Assembly: GCF_009711975.1 (NCBI RefSeq)
Contig: NZ_VIKW01000004.1
Span: forward strand, 62,001-126,000
Reading direction: 5' to 3'
DNA: 64,000 nt
Source: Anabaena sp. UHCC 0204
GTDB lineage: Bacteria > Cyanobacteriota > Cyanobacteriia > Cyanobacteriales > Nostocaceae
This document shows, one piece after another, positions 38,623 to 47,825 of the stretch (the stretch's first letter is position 1; each line of letters opens with the position of its first letter). The notes under the pieces are model-generated. The model was given only the letters and a program-made list of their open reading frames with translations. It made no database searches and had not been told where the DNA came from. The position numbers were made by a program, and so were the translations under genes.

Positions 38623-40173
38623 TTAAGGTGTTTCTGGGAATGTTTGCACCTTGCGATCATGACCAAGTACAACTCGTATTCTTAGGCTTTGTCCAGATTT
38701 ATTAGTAGAAACAAAAGGTTTACCAATTTCAGGAAGGCCGCTATTATCAATATATTCTCTAGCAACTTGATTTAAAGGTAAAATTCTTTCGATTGTGCCA
38801 TCAACACCCAATACTAAACTATATTCCAGAGCTTGAGAAAGTCCGGTTGGTGGTTGCCAACGCTTGTTAAGATATTCTCTAGCTTCTGCTACTTGGGGAG
38901 TATCAAATAAAGTCTGATCCCTAGCAACTTGTGTAACTGAAGAGGTATTAGTTGCGGTTTTTAATCTCCTAATTAAACTCTCTTGATTGTTTTTTAACAG
39001 TGCCTGATCTGGGTTAGAAATTCCTAGAGTTCCTGGTTGTAATTCAACAGCAGAAGAAGGAAGATTATTAGGAGTATTACTCAGATTGTTATTAGGAATA
39101 GTGGCAATAGATTGGGGCAGTGTGGAAAAATTGGGTGAGATGTTACTATTTGTACGAGGCACATTCTTGGGTTTCGCAGTATTTATCCTGCTTCTAGCGA
39201 CAATGCTTGGAGGATTAGGTGCAGGATTGGGGACTATAGCAGGTAAGGGGATTTGTGAATTAATAGGAAAGGAAGAGGTATCTGAGGGGATAGTTAATGC
39301 AGGTTGAGGTGATGCCGGAATAGTTGCATTAGGAAAGGCTAGGGGGGCTGGAGGTGTATTAAAATTAGGAAGTGGTGGTGTGAGTTGGGTGGGAGGTGGA
39401 GTTAAATTTAGTGTAGGTATTTGTGTAGCGTCTGGAAAAGAAGGTTCGATAGCAACTTGCGTTTCTTCAGCAGAATTCTTTTTAGCTACTTCTTTTTGAC
39501 TTTGCTGAATATTGTTGGCATATTGCCAGGTAAATGGAGTTAAACCTGCGGCTATGGCTAAAACTGCGGCTATTGGGGCCCATCGAGGCAAACTGCTCTG
39601 GGAAGTTTGAGGGCTGAAAGTTGGTAGAGCAATCATATCAGATGAGTATTCATCTAAAGCTGTAGCTAAATCAAATAGTTGCAGTAAACTCAATTCAATT
39701 ACGGGTCCAGATGTTTGGTTAGCAAGAGAACCGAGAAAGAGTTTATGAGTTAAATTATTGCTGGGTTCTAAATAAATTTTGGCTGGGGAAGATTGAGTAT
39801 TAAAAGATGATATGGGTTGGGTAGGAAAGATAGATGGAATAGATGGGGGATCGTCTTTTAATTCTGATTCTGATGCTAGGTTTGCAGAATCTGAATCTGA
39901 TAAATTAATACTAAAATCTTCGGCTGATTGTTGGAGAAGTTGTTGAACGTAACTGGTAACGATATTACATAAAACCTCTAATTCTTCTTGATTACCCCGA
40001 ATCAAAATTTTACGTTCTTCTGGTAGTCGTGGATCATCAAATTGCAGGCGAAAATTAAGATCCCTGGCAATGGTTTTATCCATCCAGTAGGATAGAGGGG
40101 AATTTTGCGCCCAGATTTCTAATGTACAAGTGGGGGGGGTGTAGCGACGAATGACAGAATTTGATGGAGACAT
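38623..40173 (-). CDS. DUF4335 family protein
   Basis: 516 aa from the ATG at 40173 (MSPSNSVIRRYTPPTCTLEI). The open frame extends upstream, but that part is intergenic-type repeat sequence overlapping the DUF3038 gene end. Residues about 1-200 match DUF4335 (PTCTLEIWAQNSPLSYWMD and RILIRGNQEELEVLC in outline). A hydrophobic segment (WAPIAAVLAIAAGLTPFTW) near residue 200 suggests one membrane anchor, followed by 180 Pro/Ser/Asn-rich disordered residues and a folded C-terminal domain. Cyanobacteria-specific with unknown function; it is typically paired with DUF3038 as here. Confidence 0.82.
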   Translation of the reverse strand: MSPSNSVIRRYTPPTCTLEIWAQNSPLSYWMDKTIARDLNFRLQFDDPRLPEERKILIRGNQEELEVLCNIVTSYVQQLLQQSAEDFSINLSDSDSANLASESELKDDPPSIPSIFPTQPISSFNTQSSPAKIYLEPSNNLTHKLFLGSLANQTSGPVIELSLLQLFDLATALDEYSSDMIALPTFSPQTSQSSLPRWAPIAAVLAIAAGLTPFTWQYANNIQQSQKEVAKKNSAEETQVAIEPSFPDATQIPTLNLTPPPTQLTPPLPNFNTPPAPLAFPNATIPASPQPALTIPSDTSSFPINSQIPLPAIVPNPAPNPPSIVARSRINTAKPKNVPRTNSNISPNFSTLPQSIATIPNNNLSNTPNNLPSSAVELQPGTLGISNPDQALLKNNQESLIRRLKTATNTSSVTQVARDQTLFDTPQVAEAREYLNKRWQPPTGLSQALEYSLVLGVDGTIERILPLNQVAREYIDNSGLPEIGKPFVSTNKSGQSLRIRVVLGHDRKVQTFPETP

Positions 40174-40235
40174 AGCAAAAATTGCAAAAAAGATGGGGAA
40201 TTTTGGATTTTGGATTGGGAATAGAAATCTAAAAT

Positions 40236-40832
40236 CTAAAATTGTTTTGTGGAAATATCTATTAGTGCTAACCACAAACGGCGATGTCCACCAGGGGCGC
40301 TATAAAAAAGTAAATTGATTAGCAGTTTTAGGGCTAGGTGGGTAAGCACATCTGTTGAGGTTATTTCTTCCTCTTCCATCCGTTCTTGATAAGTATTGCA
40401 AAAAGCATCTATATATTCCCCCAATAAAGCAGTGTGATGAGGTTTTTGGTTATTTGCGGTTATTTGTTCTAATAAACCTACAGCCCGGCGAATTAATTCT
40501 TGGTGTTGTTTGGCGAGATAGCAGATAATTAGAACTAGCGATCGCGCTTCTTCTACATCTAACTTTTTCCGTCCTCCTTGGCCTTTGCGGAGGGGATTAG
40601 ATTGACGCAATCGCCATAAGGCTACCCTGTCTGGTACTTTTGATTCTAAATTCAAATTAACTGCCGCTGAAAGCATGGCTTCTGAACCAATGCCTGTTAA
40701 TGTTTCCAGTGCCAGTAATACTAAGTCTAACTGAGTTTTGATATTTTCCCATTGAATTGTATTTGGAGCTGGGAGTTGGCTTAAATCCTCCCAAGGTGAT
40801 TTTGGTATAGAGGAATTAGCGGTTAAGTGCAT
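40236..40832 (-). CDS. DUF3038 family protein
   Basis: 198 aa, predicted helical and soluble. It begins MHLTANSSIPKSPWEDLSQL, contains LDLVLLALETLTGIGSEAML and RLRQSNPLRKGQGGRKKLDVEEARSLV in outline, which is the DUF3038 pattern, and ends in a hydrophobic helix region. It is immediately upstream of DUF4335 on the same strand (62 bases to that ATG), an arrangement conserved in cyanobacteria as I remember it. The function is unknown. Confidence 0.82.
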   Translation of the reverse strand: MHLTANSSIPKSPWEDLSQLPAPNTIQWENIKTQLDLVLLALETLTGIGSEAMLSAAVNLNLESKVPDRVALWRLRQSNPLRKGQGGRKKLDVEEARSLVLIICYLAKQHQELIRRAVGLLEQITANNQKPHHTALLGEYIDAFCNTYQERMEEEEITSTDVLTHLALKLLINLLFYSAPGGHRRLWLALIDISTKQF

Positions 40833-40912
40833 AACTTTTAGTTTATGTAATCAGGCTGAAAGAATCTGTTGCTGTTACCTATTTTGAAACGAGATTGGTA
40901 ATGGGTGACTTG

Positions 40913-40932
40913 CCCTGAGCGTAGCCGAAGGG
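40913..40932. repeat. Dispersed palindrome CCCTGAGCG..CGAAGGG
   Basis: The 20-bp CCCTGAGCGTAGCCGAAGGG element is a very common intergenic repeat in cyanobacteria. It lies between mutS2 and the DUF3038 gene. Confidence 0.6.
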
Positions 40933-40986
40933 TTGATAATTGGTAAAAATTTTTGCCTCTTACCTCTTGCCTCTTGCCAGTTCCCT

Positions 40987-43458
40987 TTATATATGAGCAA
41001 TTGTGACACCACTACCACCATCGGCTTGTTCTGCTGGTTCGTAGTGGGTAACTCTGGGATGTTGATGTAAGAAGGCATGAACGCCTTGCTTGAGTTTACC
41101 TGTACCGTGTCCATGAATAATCCATAGGGGACCTGCGGCTTCAGAAATAGCTTTGTCTAAGATATATTCGGCATCAGCTACCCGTTTTCCGCGCAAATCT
41201 ACAGTATTTTTGGAAGTACGAATGGCTGGGGCTGGTGGTAGTGTGACTACGGCTGGGGCTGGTTTGGGTTTAACTATGGTTTCTGGCTTTTGTCCATCTA
41301 GTGATTCTATATCCTGGAGTTGTAACGTCATTTTCATGATGCCAAAGCGCACGGTAAAATCGCCGTCAGTATCGGGAATTGTTAAAACTTCGGCTGTTTG
41401 TCCTAATTTGGGAATCCGCACGCGATCGCCTACTTTGGGCATAAACCCAGGTTTAGGTTTAGGTGGGGGTGCAGGTTCATATTTTTGGGCAATTTTATTC
41501 AGGTTTGTAGTAGCTTGTTGGGCATCTTGGGCGTTAGGTGTACCTTTTTGCAAACGACGGATAACTTGGGCAATTTCTCCTTTGGCTTGGGTAATTGCTT
41601 GTTGGACGGCAATTTCTTGGGAAACCCGTAAATGTTTTTCTCTGGCTTCTAAAGCGGCAGCTTTGTCAGAAACTTCTTTATATAATCGTTCCGCTTGATG
41701 TAATAAATTTTGAGCTTCTGCGGCTTTGGTTTCCTGATTGCGGCGTTGAGCTTCTAAACCGGCAATAACTTGGTTTACCTCGTCTGTGGCTTCTCCAACT
41801 TGAGTTTTTGCCTCTGCTACTACTTCTGGTTTTAAGCCTAAACGCAAAGCAATACTCAAGGCGTTAGAACGTCCAGGAATTCCCCACAGCAGACGATAAG
41901 TAGGTGAAAGAGTAGTTTCGTCAAATTCTACCGAAGCATTTTCAAATCGGCTATCTTCATATTTTAAAGCTTTGAGTTCGCCAAAGTGGGTACTAGCCAT
42001 CGTTAGCTGGGCATGATTGGCGAGATATTTGAGTAAAGCGATCGCTAATGCACTACCCTCTGCCGGATCTGTACCTGCACCAACTTCATCTAGTAAAACT
42101 AGGGATTGGGGACTGGGGACTGGGGATTGGGGACTGGGGATTGGTAGTTTTATTTCTTCTTCTTGTTCCTCCTGATTGTTGGGCGCAGGCCCTGCGCCCC
42201 TACCTCCTGACTCCTCATTCTCCAATGCTTCTAAAATTCGACTAATGCGGCGGATATGTCCTGAGAAAGTAGATAAACTTTGTTGTAAAGATTGTTCATC
42301 ACCAATATCAGCTAAAACTTGGGAAAACCAAGGCATTTCTACGGGTATACGGGCGGGAATAAATAAACCCACTTTGGCCATGACGGCTGCTAATCCCAAG
42401 GTTTTTAAAGTTACAGTTTTTCCGCCTGTATTTGGTCCAGTAATTGTAACTACGCGAATTTGGGGATTGATAAACAAATCCACGGGTACGACGGGATTTC
42501 CTTGTTCGTGCTGCTGTTGCCATACTAACAACGGATGACGCAGATTTCGCAAGGTGATAATTTCGTTTTCTGCTCGATTGACAAAGCGGGGAGGATTAGC
42601 ACCTATCCACAAACTATAACGAGATTTTGCCACTGCCAAATCTAAGGTAGTGACAATGGCTAATAACCTTTCTAAATCCGGTGTAACTGCGGTAACTTGT
42701 TCAGTTAATTGACGACGAATGGCTTCTGCTTCCGTTTGCTCTTTTCTGACAACTTGACGCAGTTGATTACCCATTGGCACGATGCTGTTAGGCTCTATAT
42801 AAAGGGTTGCGCCACTGGTTGAGGTGTCGTGTACAATACCGGGGATCGCGTCCTTTTGGGGGGCTTTTACAGGGATGACATAGCGATCGCCTCTTTGAGT
42901 AATTAATTGTTCTTGAATTGCTCCTGATTTAACTTGAATAATATTTTGCAGTTTTTGAGTAATTTGGCTACGAATCCGCCGCAATTCTACCCGAATTTCT
43001 CCCATTTTCTGACTAGCGCGATCAGTTACTTGCCCGCGTTCATCAATACAACGGTGAATTTCTTGCTCTAATTCTGGGTAAGTCCGCAATTGAGAAACTA
43101 AATCGGACAAAACGGGGACATTTTCTTGATTATTAATAACACGGCGTAAATTTCTTGTCCCTGCTAGGGTGGTAGCGATCGCTAACAATTCTTCCCCAGA
43201 CAAAGTACCTTGGAGTGCTGCTCGTTCTAGGGAATCACCGATATCTTGAATTCCCTCAAAGGATAATCCTGGATGTAAACGACTTTCCAGTTCGTAAACT
43301 TCTTTGGTTTGCGCTAATAATTGTTCACTTTCTGCCTGATTCTCAGGAATTGGCAGGTTACGCGCAACTATTGCCCCTAACTTAGTTGCCGCAAAGGTGG
43401 AAAGGTGCTGGCACAGACGGGGCCACTCTAGTAATTCTAAGGTTTCAGATTGAATCAA
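40987..43458 (-). CDS. mutS2: Endonuclease MutS2
   Basis: 823 aa. Order: core/lever domains (residues 1-310), ATPase with TGPNTGGKTVTLKTLGL (Walker A, about residue 340) and SLVLLDEVGAGTDPAEGSA (Walker B), a coiled-coil region, a KOW-like segment (PKVGDRVRIPKLGQTAEVL), and a C-terminal Smr nuclease domain (TVDLRGKRVADAEYIL, IIHGHGTGKLKQGV). MutS2 has been tied to suppression of recombination and, in Bacillus, to rescue of collided ribosomes. Residues about 405-455, between RISRILEAL and SLVLLDEV, are a low-complexity insert made from two kinds of repeat DNA in frame; the flanking ATPase motifs are intact, so the protein is probably functional. Confidence 0.95.
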   Translation of the reverse strand: MIQSETLELLEWPRLCQHLSTFAATKLGAIVARNLPIPENQAESEQLLAQTKEVYELESRLHPGLSFEGIQDIGDSLERAALQGTLSGEELLAIATTLAGTRNLRRVINNQENVPVLSDLVSQLRTYPELEQEIHRCIDERGQVTDRASQKMGEIRVELRRIRSQITQKLQNIIQVKSGAIQEQLITQRGDRYVIPVKAPQKDAIPGIVHDTSTSGATLYIEPNSIVPMGNQLRQVVRKEQTEAEAIRRQLTEQVTAVTPDLERLLAIVTTLDLAVAKSRYSLWIGANPPRFVNRAENEIITLRNLRHPLLVWQQQHEQGNPVVPVDLFINPQIRVVTITGPNTGGKTVTLKTLGLAAVMAKVGLFIPARIPVEMPWFSQVLADIGDEQSLQQSLSTFSGHIRRISRILEALENEESGGRGAGPAPNNQEEQEEEIKLPIPSPQSPVPSPQSLVLLDEVGAGTDPAEGSALAIALLKYLANHAQLTMASTHFGELKALKYEDSRFENASVEFDETTLSPTYRLLWGIPGRSNALSIALRLGLKPEVVAEAKTQVGEATDEVNQVIAGLEAQRRNQETKAAEAQNLLHQAERLYKEVSDKAAALEAREKHLRVSQEIAVQQAITQAKGEIAQVIRRLQKGTPNAQDAQQATTNLNKIAQKYEPAPPPKPKPGFMPKVGDRVRIPKLGQTAEVLTIPDTDGDFTVRFGIMKMTLQLQDIESLDGQKPETIVKPKPAPAVVTLPPAPAIRTSKNTVDLRGKRVADAEYILDKAISEAAGPLWIIHGHGTGKLKQGVHAFLHQHPRVTHYEPAEQADGGSGVTIAHI
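42102..42143. repeat. Six-unit heptamer array inside mutS2
   Basis: GGGATTG and GGGACTG alternate over six perfect 7-bp units (42 bases, so 14 codons). On the coding strand it gives the PSPQSPVPSPQS segment. Because 42 is a multiple of three the frame is kept. Confidence 0.85.
42181..42199. repeat. GC-rich palindrome inside mutS2
   Basis: GGGCGCAGG-C-CCTGCGCCC is a perfect 9-bp stem. With the following CTACC it has the same layout as the intergenic GGGCGGGG/CCCCGCCC element at 62582-62602. It encodes the GRGAGPAP stretch. Confidence 0.75.
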
Positions 43459-43776
43459 GGTTTCAACAACTAATCTGAAATTATCGTAGCAATTTTAGCC
43501 GCTAGAAAACTAAATTTTCCAAGATAAAAAATTTTCTGGTGTTAGTTTCTGTAGAAGCGCAATATCTACACTTTCTATTGTATTATATATGTCCAAGGAG
43601 CAGCCGCTACTTTGCACTAATTAACTATTATTTACGCCAACACGGGAAAAAGGGCGATCGCTTTTTTTTCTGATATAGCACTTCCCTATTTCATGAGATA
43701 CAAGAATACCACCCCCTTCATCGCAAGAGATGAAGGGGCTATGGTGTACGTTGTATAATTGGAAACTGCTGTATAT
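43459..43776. other. Spacer with a perfect 10-bp hairpin
   Basis: Between the minus-strand genes mutS2 and DUF4351. CCCCTTCATC (43713-43722) pairs exactly with GATGAAGGGG (43729-43738) over a 6-base loop, without a T-run on either strand. A HIP1 octamer followed by eight T residues lies near 43655. No gene is seen. Confidence 0.5.
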
Positions 43777-44817
43777 TTAATCAACTTTAAATCTAGCTAA
43801 TAATTCCTCACGGGAAAGATTAGATAAATTGAGTAATAACTGAGTTCTTTCTGTTAAAGTAAGTTCCATAATCGGAGTCACAATAGCAGATAATTCCTCA
43901 TCTAAATTGCCAAAACGTCCTGTTAACAAACTCACTATTATCAAACGCTGTCCGTCTAAATTACCTTCTTGTCGTCCTTCTTGTCGTCCTTCTTGTCGTC
44001 CTTCTTGTCGTCCTTCTTGTCGTCCTTCTTGTCGTCCTTCTTGTCGTCCTGCTTCCAGTCCTGCTTGTCGTCCTGCTTCCAGTCCCTCTTGTCGTCCTGC
44101 TTCCAGTCCCTCTTGTTTCCATTCTTCTCGTTGCTTGAGATACGCTGGTGATAAACTCATGATTAACTCCTTTTCTTCATCATTAACATTACTATTCAAT
44201 TCTAAATTTTTACGCCAAGACGCAAACATTTCTAGTAATTGCTTCCATTTGTCATTCTCTTCTGAAAGTTGAACTACTTCGTTTATTGCTTGGGTTTGGG
44301 TTTTGCCTTTTCCCAGTACCCTTAACCATAGTGTATCCTCTGTCATCGGTAACTGATTGATAGCAACAATGGCCGCTTTCAATAATCCTGACAGAAAATA
44401 AACTCCTTTTTCCCAGTCCTCTTTGGGTTTTGCTCCAAATCCGTTGAGGATTTTTTCAGAACAAGTTGGTGTTAAAATCCATAAACAGGGTAATTCGTCT
44501 TCAGAGATAGAACTTTTTTCTCTTTTGGCTTGTCGTAATAAATCTCCATGCACACTATACAATTTTAACAAACAACTTCTAATTTCTACTTCACTGGGAG
44601 CATTACGATAAGGCTCAAATAGACAGCTTGTAACTGCCATTCTTGCTAATAATCCTAATTCTGAAGTAGCTCTTGGAGATGATGTTGTAGGAACAAACCA
44701 AACATCAATTTCTTGAACTTCGCTTTTTACATCTTTGCTGGTTTTGACATTACCTAAAGAGGTTAACAATTCTTCTAAATATTCTTTAGCAAATTGGTCA
44801 TGGGGTTGTCGAGTCAT
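43777..44817 (-). CDS. DUF4351 (Rpn/PD-(D/E)XK-related) protein with EGRQ repeats
   Basis: 346 aa. The N-terminal 220 residues (DQFAKEYLEELLTSLGN, VQEIDVWFVP) resemble the cyanobacterial families annotated as Rpn or transposase-like PD-(D/E)XK nucleases. Residues about 233-285 are a Glu-Gly-Arg-Gln tetrapeptide array encoded by 12-bp repeats. The C-terminal 60 residues (LLTGRFGNLDEELSAIV, LSREELLARF) are DUF4351. The role is unknown; related Rpn proteins promote RecA-independent recombination. Many copies occur in Nostocales genomes, so it behaves as an accessory gene. Confidence 0.7.
   Translation of the reverse strand: MTRQPHDQFAKEYLEELLTSLGNVKTSKDVKSEVQEIDVWFVPTTSSPRATSELGLLARMAVTSCLFEPYRNAPSEVEIRSCLLKLYSVHGDLLRQAKREKSSISEDELPCLWILTPTCSEKILNGFGAKPKEDWEKGVYFLSGLLKAAIVAINQLPMTEDTLWLRVLGKGKTQTQAINEVVQLSEENDKWKQLLEMFASWRKNLELNSNVNDEEKELIMSLSPAYLKQREEWKQEGLEAGRQEGLEAGRQAGLEAGRQEGRQEGRQEGRQEGRQEGRQEGRQEGNLDGQRLIIVSLLTGRFGNLDEELSAIVTPIMELTLTERTQLLLNLSNLSREELLARFKVD
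43964..44119. repeat. 12-bp tandem array (7 perfect plus 6 degenerate units) inside the DUF4351 gene
   Basis: CCTTCTTGTCGT is repeated seven times without change at 43964-44047, followed by six variant units to 44119. The unit length is a multiple of three, so copy-number change alters protein length without a frameshift. It also makes a spurious open frame on the plus strand. Confidence 0.9.
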
Positions 44818-45178
44818 AAAATTAATAAATTTACTGTCGCTAAACTCAGATCCCCTCTTTAGTAAGAAGTTGGGATCTTTTTTTCAGTTTACCTTAATCT
44901 GGTGCAGATCAGAATTTAAGAATCTAGCTTAGTTTCATAGATAGCTAAATATTTGTAAATAGACAATTTTCCATAATTTAAGTTATTTATATTCACCTGG
45001 TTATTAAATTTAAATTATCTAATTTGTTACTATTCTTAACAAGACCTAAATATACTTATTTTTAATCTAAATTTATCCAAATAAAAGAGATTTGATCTTG
45101 ACATTGCCCCAAAAGAGAGAATAAGATATATGCAAATAACAATATAAAAATACCTGCCACATATCTGTAAATAAAAAT
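44818..45178. other. AT-rich spacer upstream of the YqiJ-like gene
   Basis: About 360 bases between divergent genes; it should hold both promoters. No gene, repeat or RNA is seen. Confidence 0.4.
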
Positions 45179-45844
45179 ATGCTGTTTAGTCCAGCTAACT
45201 TGCCCTATTGGATTTTCCTGGGGATAGGAGGGTTACTTTTTTTGTTGATGATTTTTATGGGTGGAGGTGGACAAGATGTAGATATTGAAGCAGATTTAGA
45301 TATAGAAACAGACGGTGATTTTGCCTTTGAAGACTTTTTGGGATGGGCAGGTATTGGCAAAGCTCCATTGTTGTTATTATTGGCAACAGATTTAAGTCTG
45401 TGGGGGATTATTGGTTGGATAATAAATGTTGCGTTAAATAGCATTTTTGCTATCAAAAACTATCCTTTATTAAGTGGTTTTGTTCTATTTATTTCTCTGA
45501 TAATCAGCTTATGTATCGGCAGATGGATAGCACAATCAATTAGTCAAATTTTCTCTGAATTTGGGGAAGATGTAAGTAGCGATCGCTTAATTGGTTGCAT
45601 TGGTACTGTTACCTCTGTTTATATTCCCACAGAGAATTTAGGAAAAATTGGTCAGATAGATGTTCTTGATGCCAAGCACAATCTTTTGACAGTGACTGCG
45701 GTAATTCCTGATTGGGCTACTATTGCACCACAACGGGGAGAAAAAGTGATCATTGTGGAAATTAAACAGGGTATTTATTTAGTGCTTGCTAAAGATAGTC
45801 CCGATGAACAAAATTGGTTAAATAACTCAAATTCCAGAAATTAA
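45179..45844 (+). CDS. YqiJ-like / NfeD-like membrane protein with OB fold
   Basis: 221 aa. Three to four transmembrane helices (about residues 8-25, 65-85, 93-120) with an acidic loop (DVDIEADLDIETDGDFAFED) between the first two. The C-terminal 90 residues (IGCIGTVTSVYIP, GQIDVLDAKHNLLTVTA, GEKVIIVEIKQGIYLV) form the OB-fold domain typical of NfeD/YqiJ proteins. These are partners of SPFH/flotillin proteins, and a flotillin gene follows 24 bases downstream. The pair is probably an operon that organises membrane microdomains. Confidence 0.8.
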   Translation: MLFSPANLPYWIFLGIGGLLFLLMIFMGGGGQDVDIEADLDIETDGDFAFEDFLGWAGIGKAPLLLLLATDLSLWGIIGWIINVALNSIFAIKNYPLLSGFVLFISLIISLCIGRWIAQSISQIFSEFGEDVSSDRLIGCIGTVTSVYIPTENLGKIGQIDVLDAKHNLLTVTAVIPDWATIAPQRGEKVIIVEIKQGIYLVLAKDSPDEQNWLNNSNSRN

Positions 45845-45868
45845 TTTGGATATCAGGAGAAGAAAAAT

Positions 45869-47779
45869 ATGCTTTTTTGGTTGAATTTTATCCAGGCTTT
45901 ACCAAGTGTACATTTAACTGAAATACCATCAGTTCAATTACAACCAAAACAACAACAAACAACTGCAATTAATCCCACATTTCCAATTATAAATCAACCG
46001 ACTTTAGCTCAAGTTAACGGTGGTTTAGTATTTCCGGGAATCATTGTGATGTTTGTCATCCTCTTGATATTAAGTTTATTTGCTTATACAAGAGTTTATG
46101 TTGTCACACCCAACAACGAAGCTTTTGTCAGAACTGGGGGATTATTTACTAAGAAGAAATCAGTGATTCTCTATGGTGGTTGCATAGTGCTTCCGGGATT
46201 TCATCAATTAACAAGAGTACCTTTAAGAGAAATTTCTATTGATGTCGAACGGACTGGAAAATTAGCTGTCAGAACTAAAGATTACCTCAGAGCAGATATC
46301 AGAGTCACTTTCTATGTATGTATTAATGCTTCCGAAGATGATGTTTTGACATCTGCTGCTAGACTGTCTCAAAATGGAACAAGAATTACTCCTGAAGATA
46401 TCAAAAATGCTTTAGAAAAAAGGGCAGATGATGCAATTAGAGCAGCAGCTAAAACTAAGGATTTAGCAGAAATTGATTCTGATAAATTGGGTTTTGCTCA
46501 AGAAGTATTGAACTTGGTAGGGACAGATTTAAAGAAAGTGGGATTAACACTAAATAATATTGCAATTTCCGAAATATTAGAAAGTGTTACTTACGATCCT
46601 GATAACTTCTTTGATGCTCAGGGTGTGCGGTTGCGAACAGAGATAATTCAACGTTCAGTACAACAAAAACGAGAAGTTGAATTAGCGGCACAGGTAACAA
46701 TTGAGCAAAAAGAATTAGATGCTCAAAAGCGATCGCTGCAAATTGCCCAAGAACAAGAAAGTGCTAAATTATCTCAAAGACTGCAAGTGGAGGCTCTGAA
46801 AGCCCAAAGAGAAAGAGAAATTCAAGAATCTAAAGACACAGAAGCTGCAACAGTCAGACGGACGAAAATTTTGCAGGAAAAGTCAGTTGAAGAGGAAGAA
46901 ATTCGCAGAAAATTGTCTTTACAAGAAAGTCAAATTCAAGCTGATATTGCATTAGAAGAACGGAATAAACAGCTAAAAGTAGCAAAATCATTGCAACAGC
47001 AAGAAGCAGAAATTGCCGAAATTTTGCGTCAACAAAGTGTAGAATCTGGTAAACTCAAAGCACAAGTACAAATAGCTGAATCAGAACGCATAGCCAGACT
47101 AGCACAAGAAGATGTAGCGATCGCAATTGCTAATAAGAAACGTGAAAGTTTAGTTGCTCAAGCTGAACAAGCTAAAGCCGAAGAATCTGTGAAAACAGCC
47201 AGTGAAGTTGAAAAAGCTGAACGAACCAAACGCTTGTCTTTAATTGCAGCAGAACGAGAAGCTCAAGAACGGAGTATTAGCGATCGCAACGTTGTGGAAA
47301 TTGACGCTTTCCGTCGTCGTCGTCAAGCCGAAATCTCTCAAGAAGCCGCAGAATTAGAAGCTGAAGCAATTCGTGTTCTCGCAGATGCTAACCGTGATAA
47401 AGCCTTAGCAGATGCTGAAGGTATTCAAGCTAGAATTGCGGCTGAAAACACCATTAGTAATGCTAATCTGACTGCCAAAATTATTACGACTATCTGGCCA
47501 GAATTAGCGGATAAATTACCAGAAATTCTCTCTTCTTTAGCACCACAACCAGGGGTTTTAGGAGATACTCGCATCTATTCTTTCCCTGGTGCAAATGGCA
47601 GTAGTGGCAGTCAAGATATTAACAAATTACTACTATCTACCAGTGGATTATCCTTAATTAACACCTTGTTAGATGAAGGTAAATTAGGAGAACTAATTGG
47701 GCAAGTTAGTCAATTAGTCCGGAGTAATAACCACGTTGTTACACCTATTTTGAACCAACCAGATCAAGAAAATAACTGA
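45869..47779 (+). CDS. Flotillin (YqiK-type SPFH protein)
   Basis: 636 aa. A single membrane segment at about residues 50-72 (GIIVMFVILLILSLFAYTRVYVV in outline), preceded by a 45-residue Gln/Pro-rich N-terminus that is longer than usual. The SPFH domain follows (VTPNNEAFVRTGG, GCIVLPGFHQLTRVPLREISIDV), then about 250 residues of Ala/Glu-rich coiled coil, and a C-terminal GANGSSGSQDINKLLLS segment. AGGAG lies upstream of the ATG at 45869. Flotillins form membrane scaffolds; this is the YqiK type that pairs with YqiJ. It ends near a convergent DUF2288 gene. Confidence 0.88.
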   Translation: MLFWLNFIQALPSVHLTEIPSVQLQPKQQQTTAINPTFPIINQPTLAQVNGGLVFPGIIVMFVILLILSLFAYTRVYVVTPNNEAFVRTGGLFTKKKSVILYGGCIVLPGFHQLTRVPLREISIDVERTGKLAVRTKDYLRADIRVTFYVCINASEDDVLTSAARLSQNGTRITPEDIKNALEKRADDAIRAAAKTKDLAEIDSDKLGFAQEVLNLVGTDLKKVGLTLNNIAISEILESVTYDPDNFFDAQGVRLRTEIIQRSVQQKREVELAAQVTIEQKELDAQKRSLQIAQEQESAKLSQRLQVEALKAQREREIQESKDTEAATVRRTKILQEKSVEEEEIRRKLSLQESQIQADIALEERNKQLKVAKSLQQQEAEIAEILRQQSVESGKLKAQVQIAESERIARLAQEDVAIAIANKKRESLVAQAEQAKAEESVKTASEVEKAERTKRLSLIAAEREAQERSISDRNVVEIDAFRRRRQAEISQEAAELEAEAIRVLADANRDKALADAEGIQARIAAENTISNANLTAKIITTIWPELADKLPEILSSLAPQPGVLGDTRIYSFPGANGSSGSQDINKLLLSTSGLSLINTLLDEGKLGELIGQVSQLVRSNNHVVTPILNQPDQENN

Positions 47780-47811
47780 TAATTCCTAATTCATCATTGA
47801 ATAGGAATTAT
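47779..47811. other. Hairpin between convergent flotillin and DUF2288 genes
   Basis: ATAATTCCTA and TAGGAATTAT are exact complements with a 13-base loop. No strong T-run on either side. It may stop transcription from both sides or protect mRNA ends. Confidence 0.45.
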
Positions 47812-47825
47812 GAATGATCAACTTT

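Noticed and set aside
38623-40275. Longer DUF4335 start at 40275
   Set aside because: The added 34 residues come from intergenic-type repeat sequence overlapping the end of the DUF3038 gene; the ATG at 40173 fits the family start.
43713-43738. Hairpin as an intrinsic terminator
   Set aside because: Perfect stem but no T-run on either strand; listed as a spacer feature instead.
43964-44119. CRISPR array
   Set aside because: The units are 12 bp and contiguous without spacers, and they lie in a coding sequence.
43907-44272. CRPS-repeat frame on the plus strand
   Set aside because: It is the antisense reading of the 12-bp array in the DUF4351 gene, not a separate gene.
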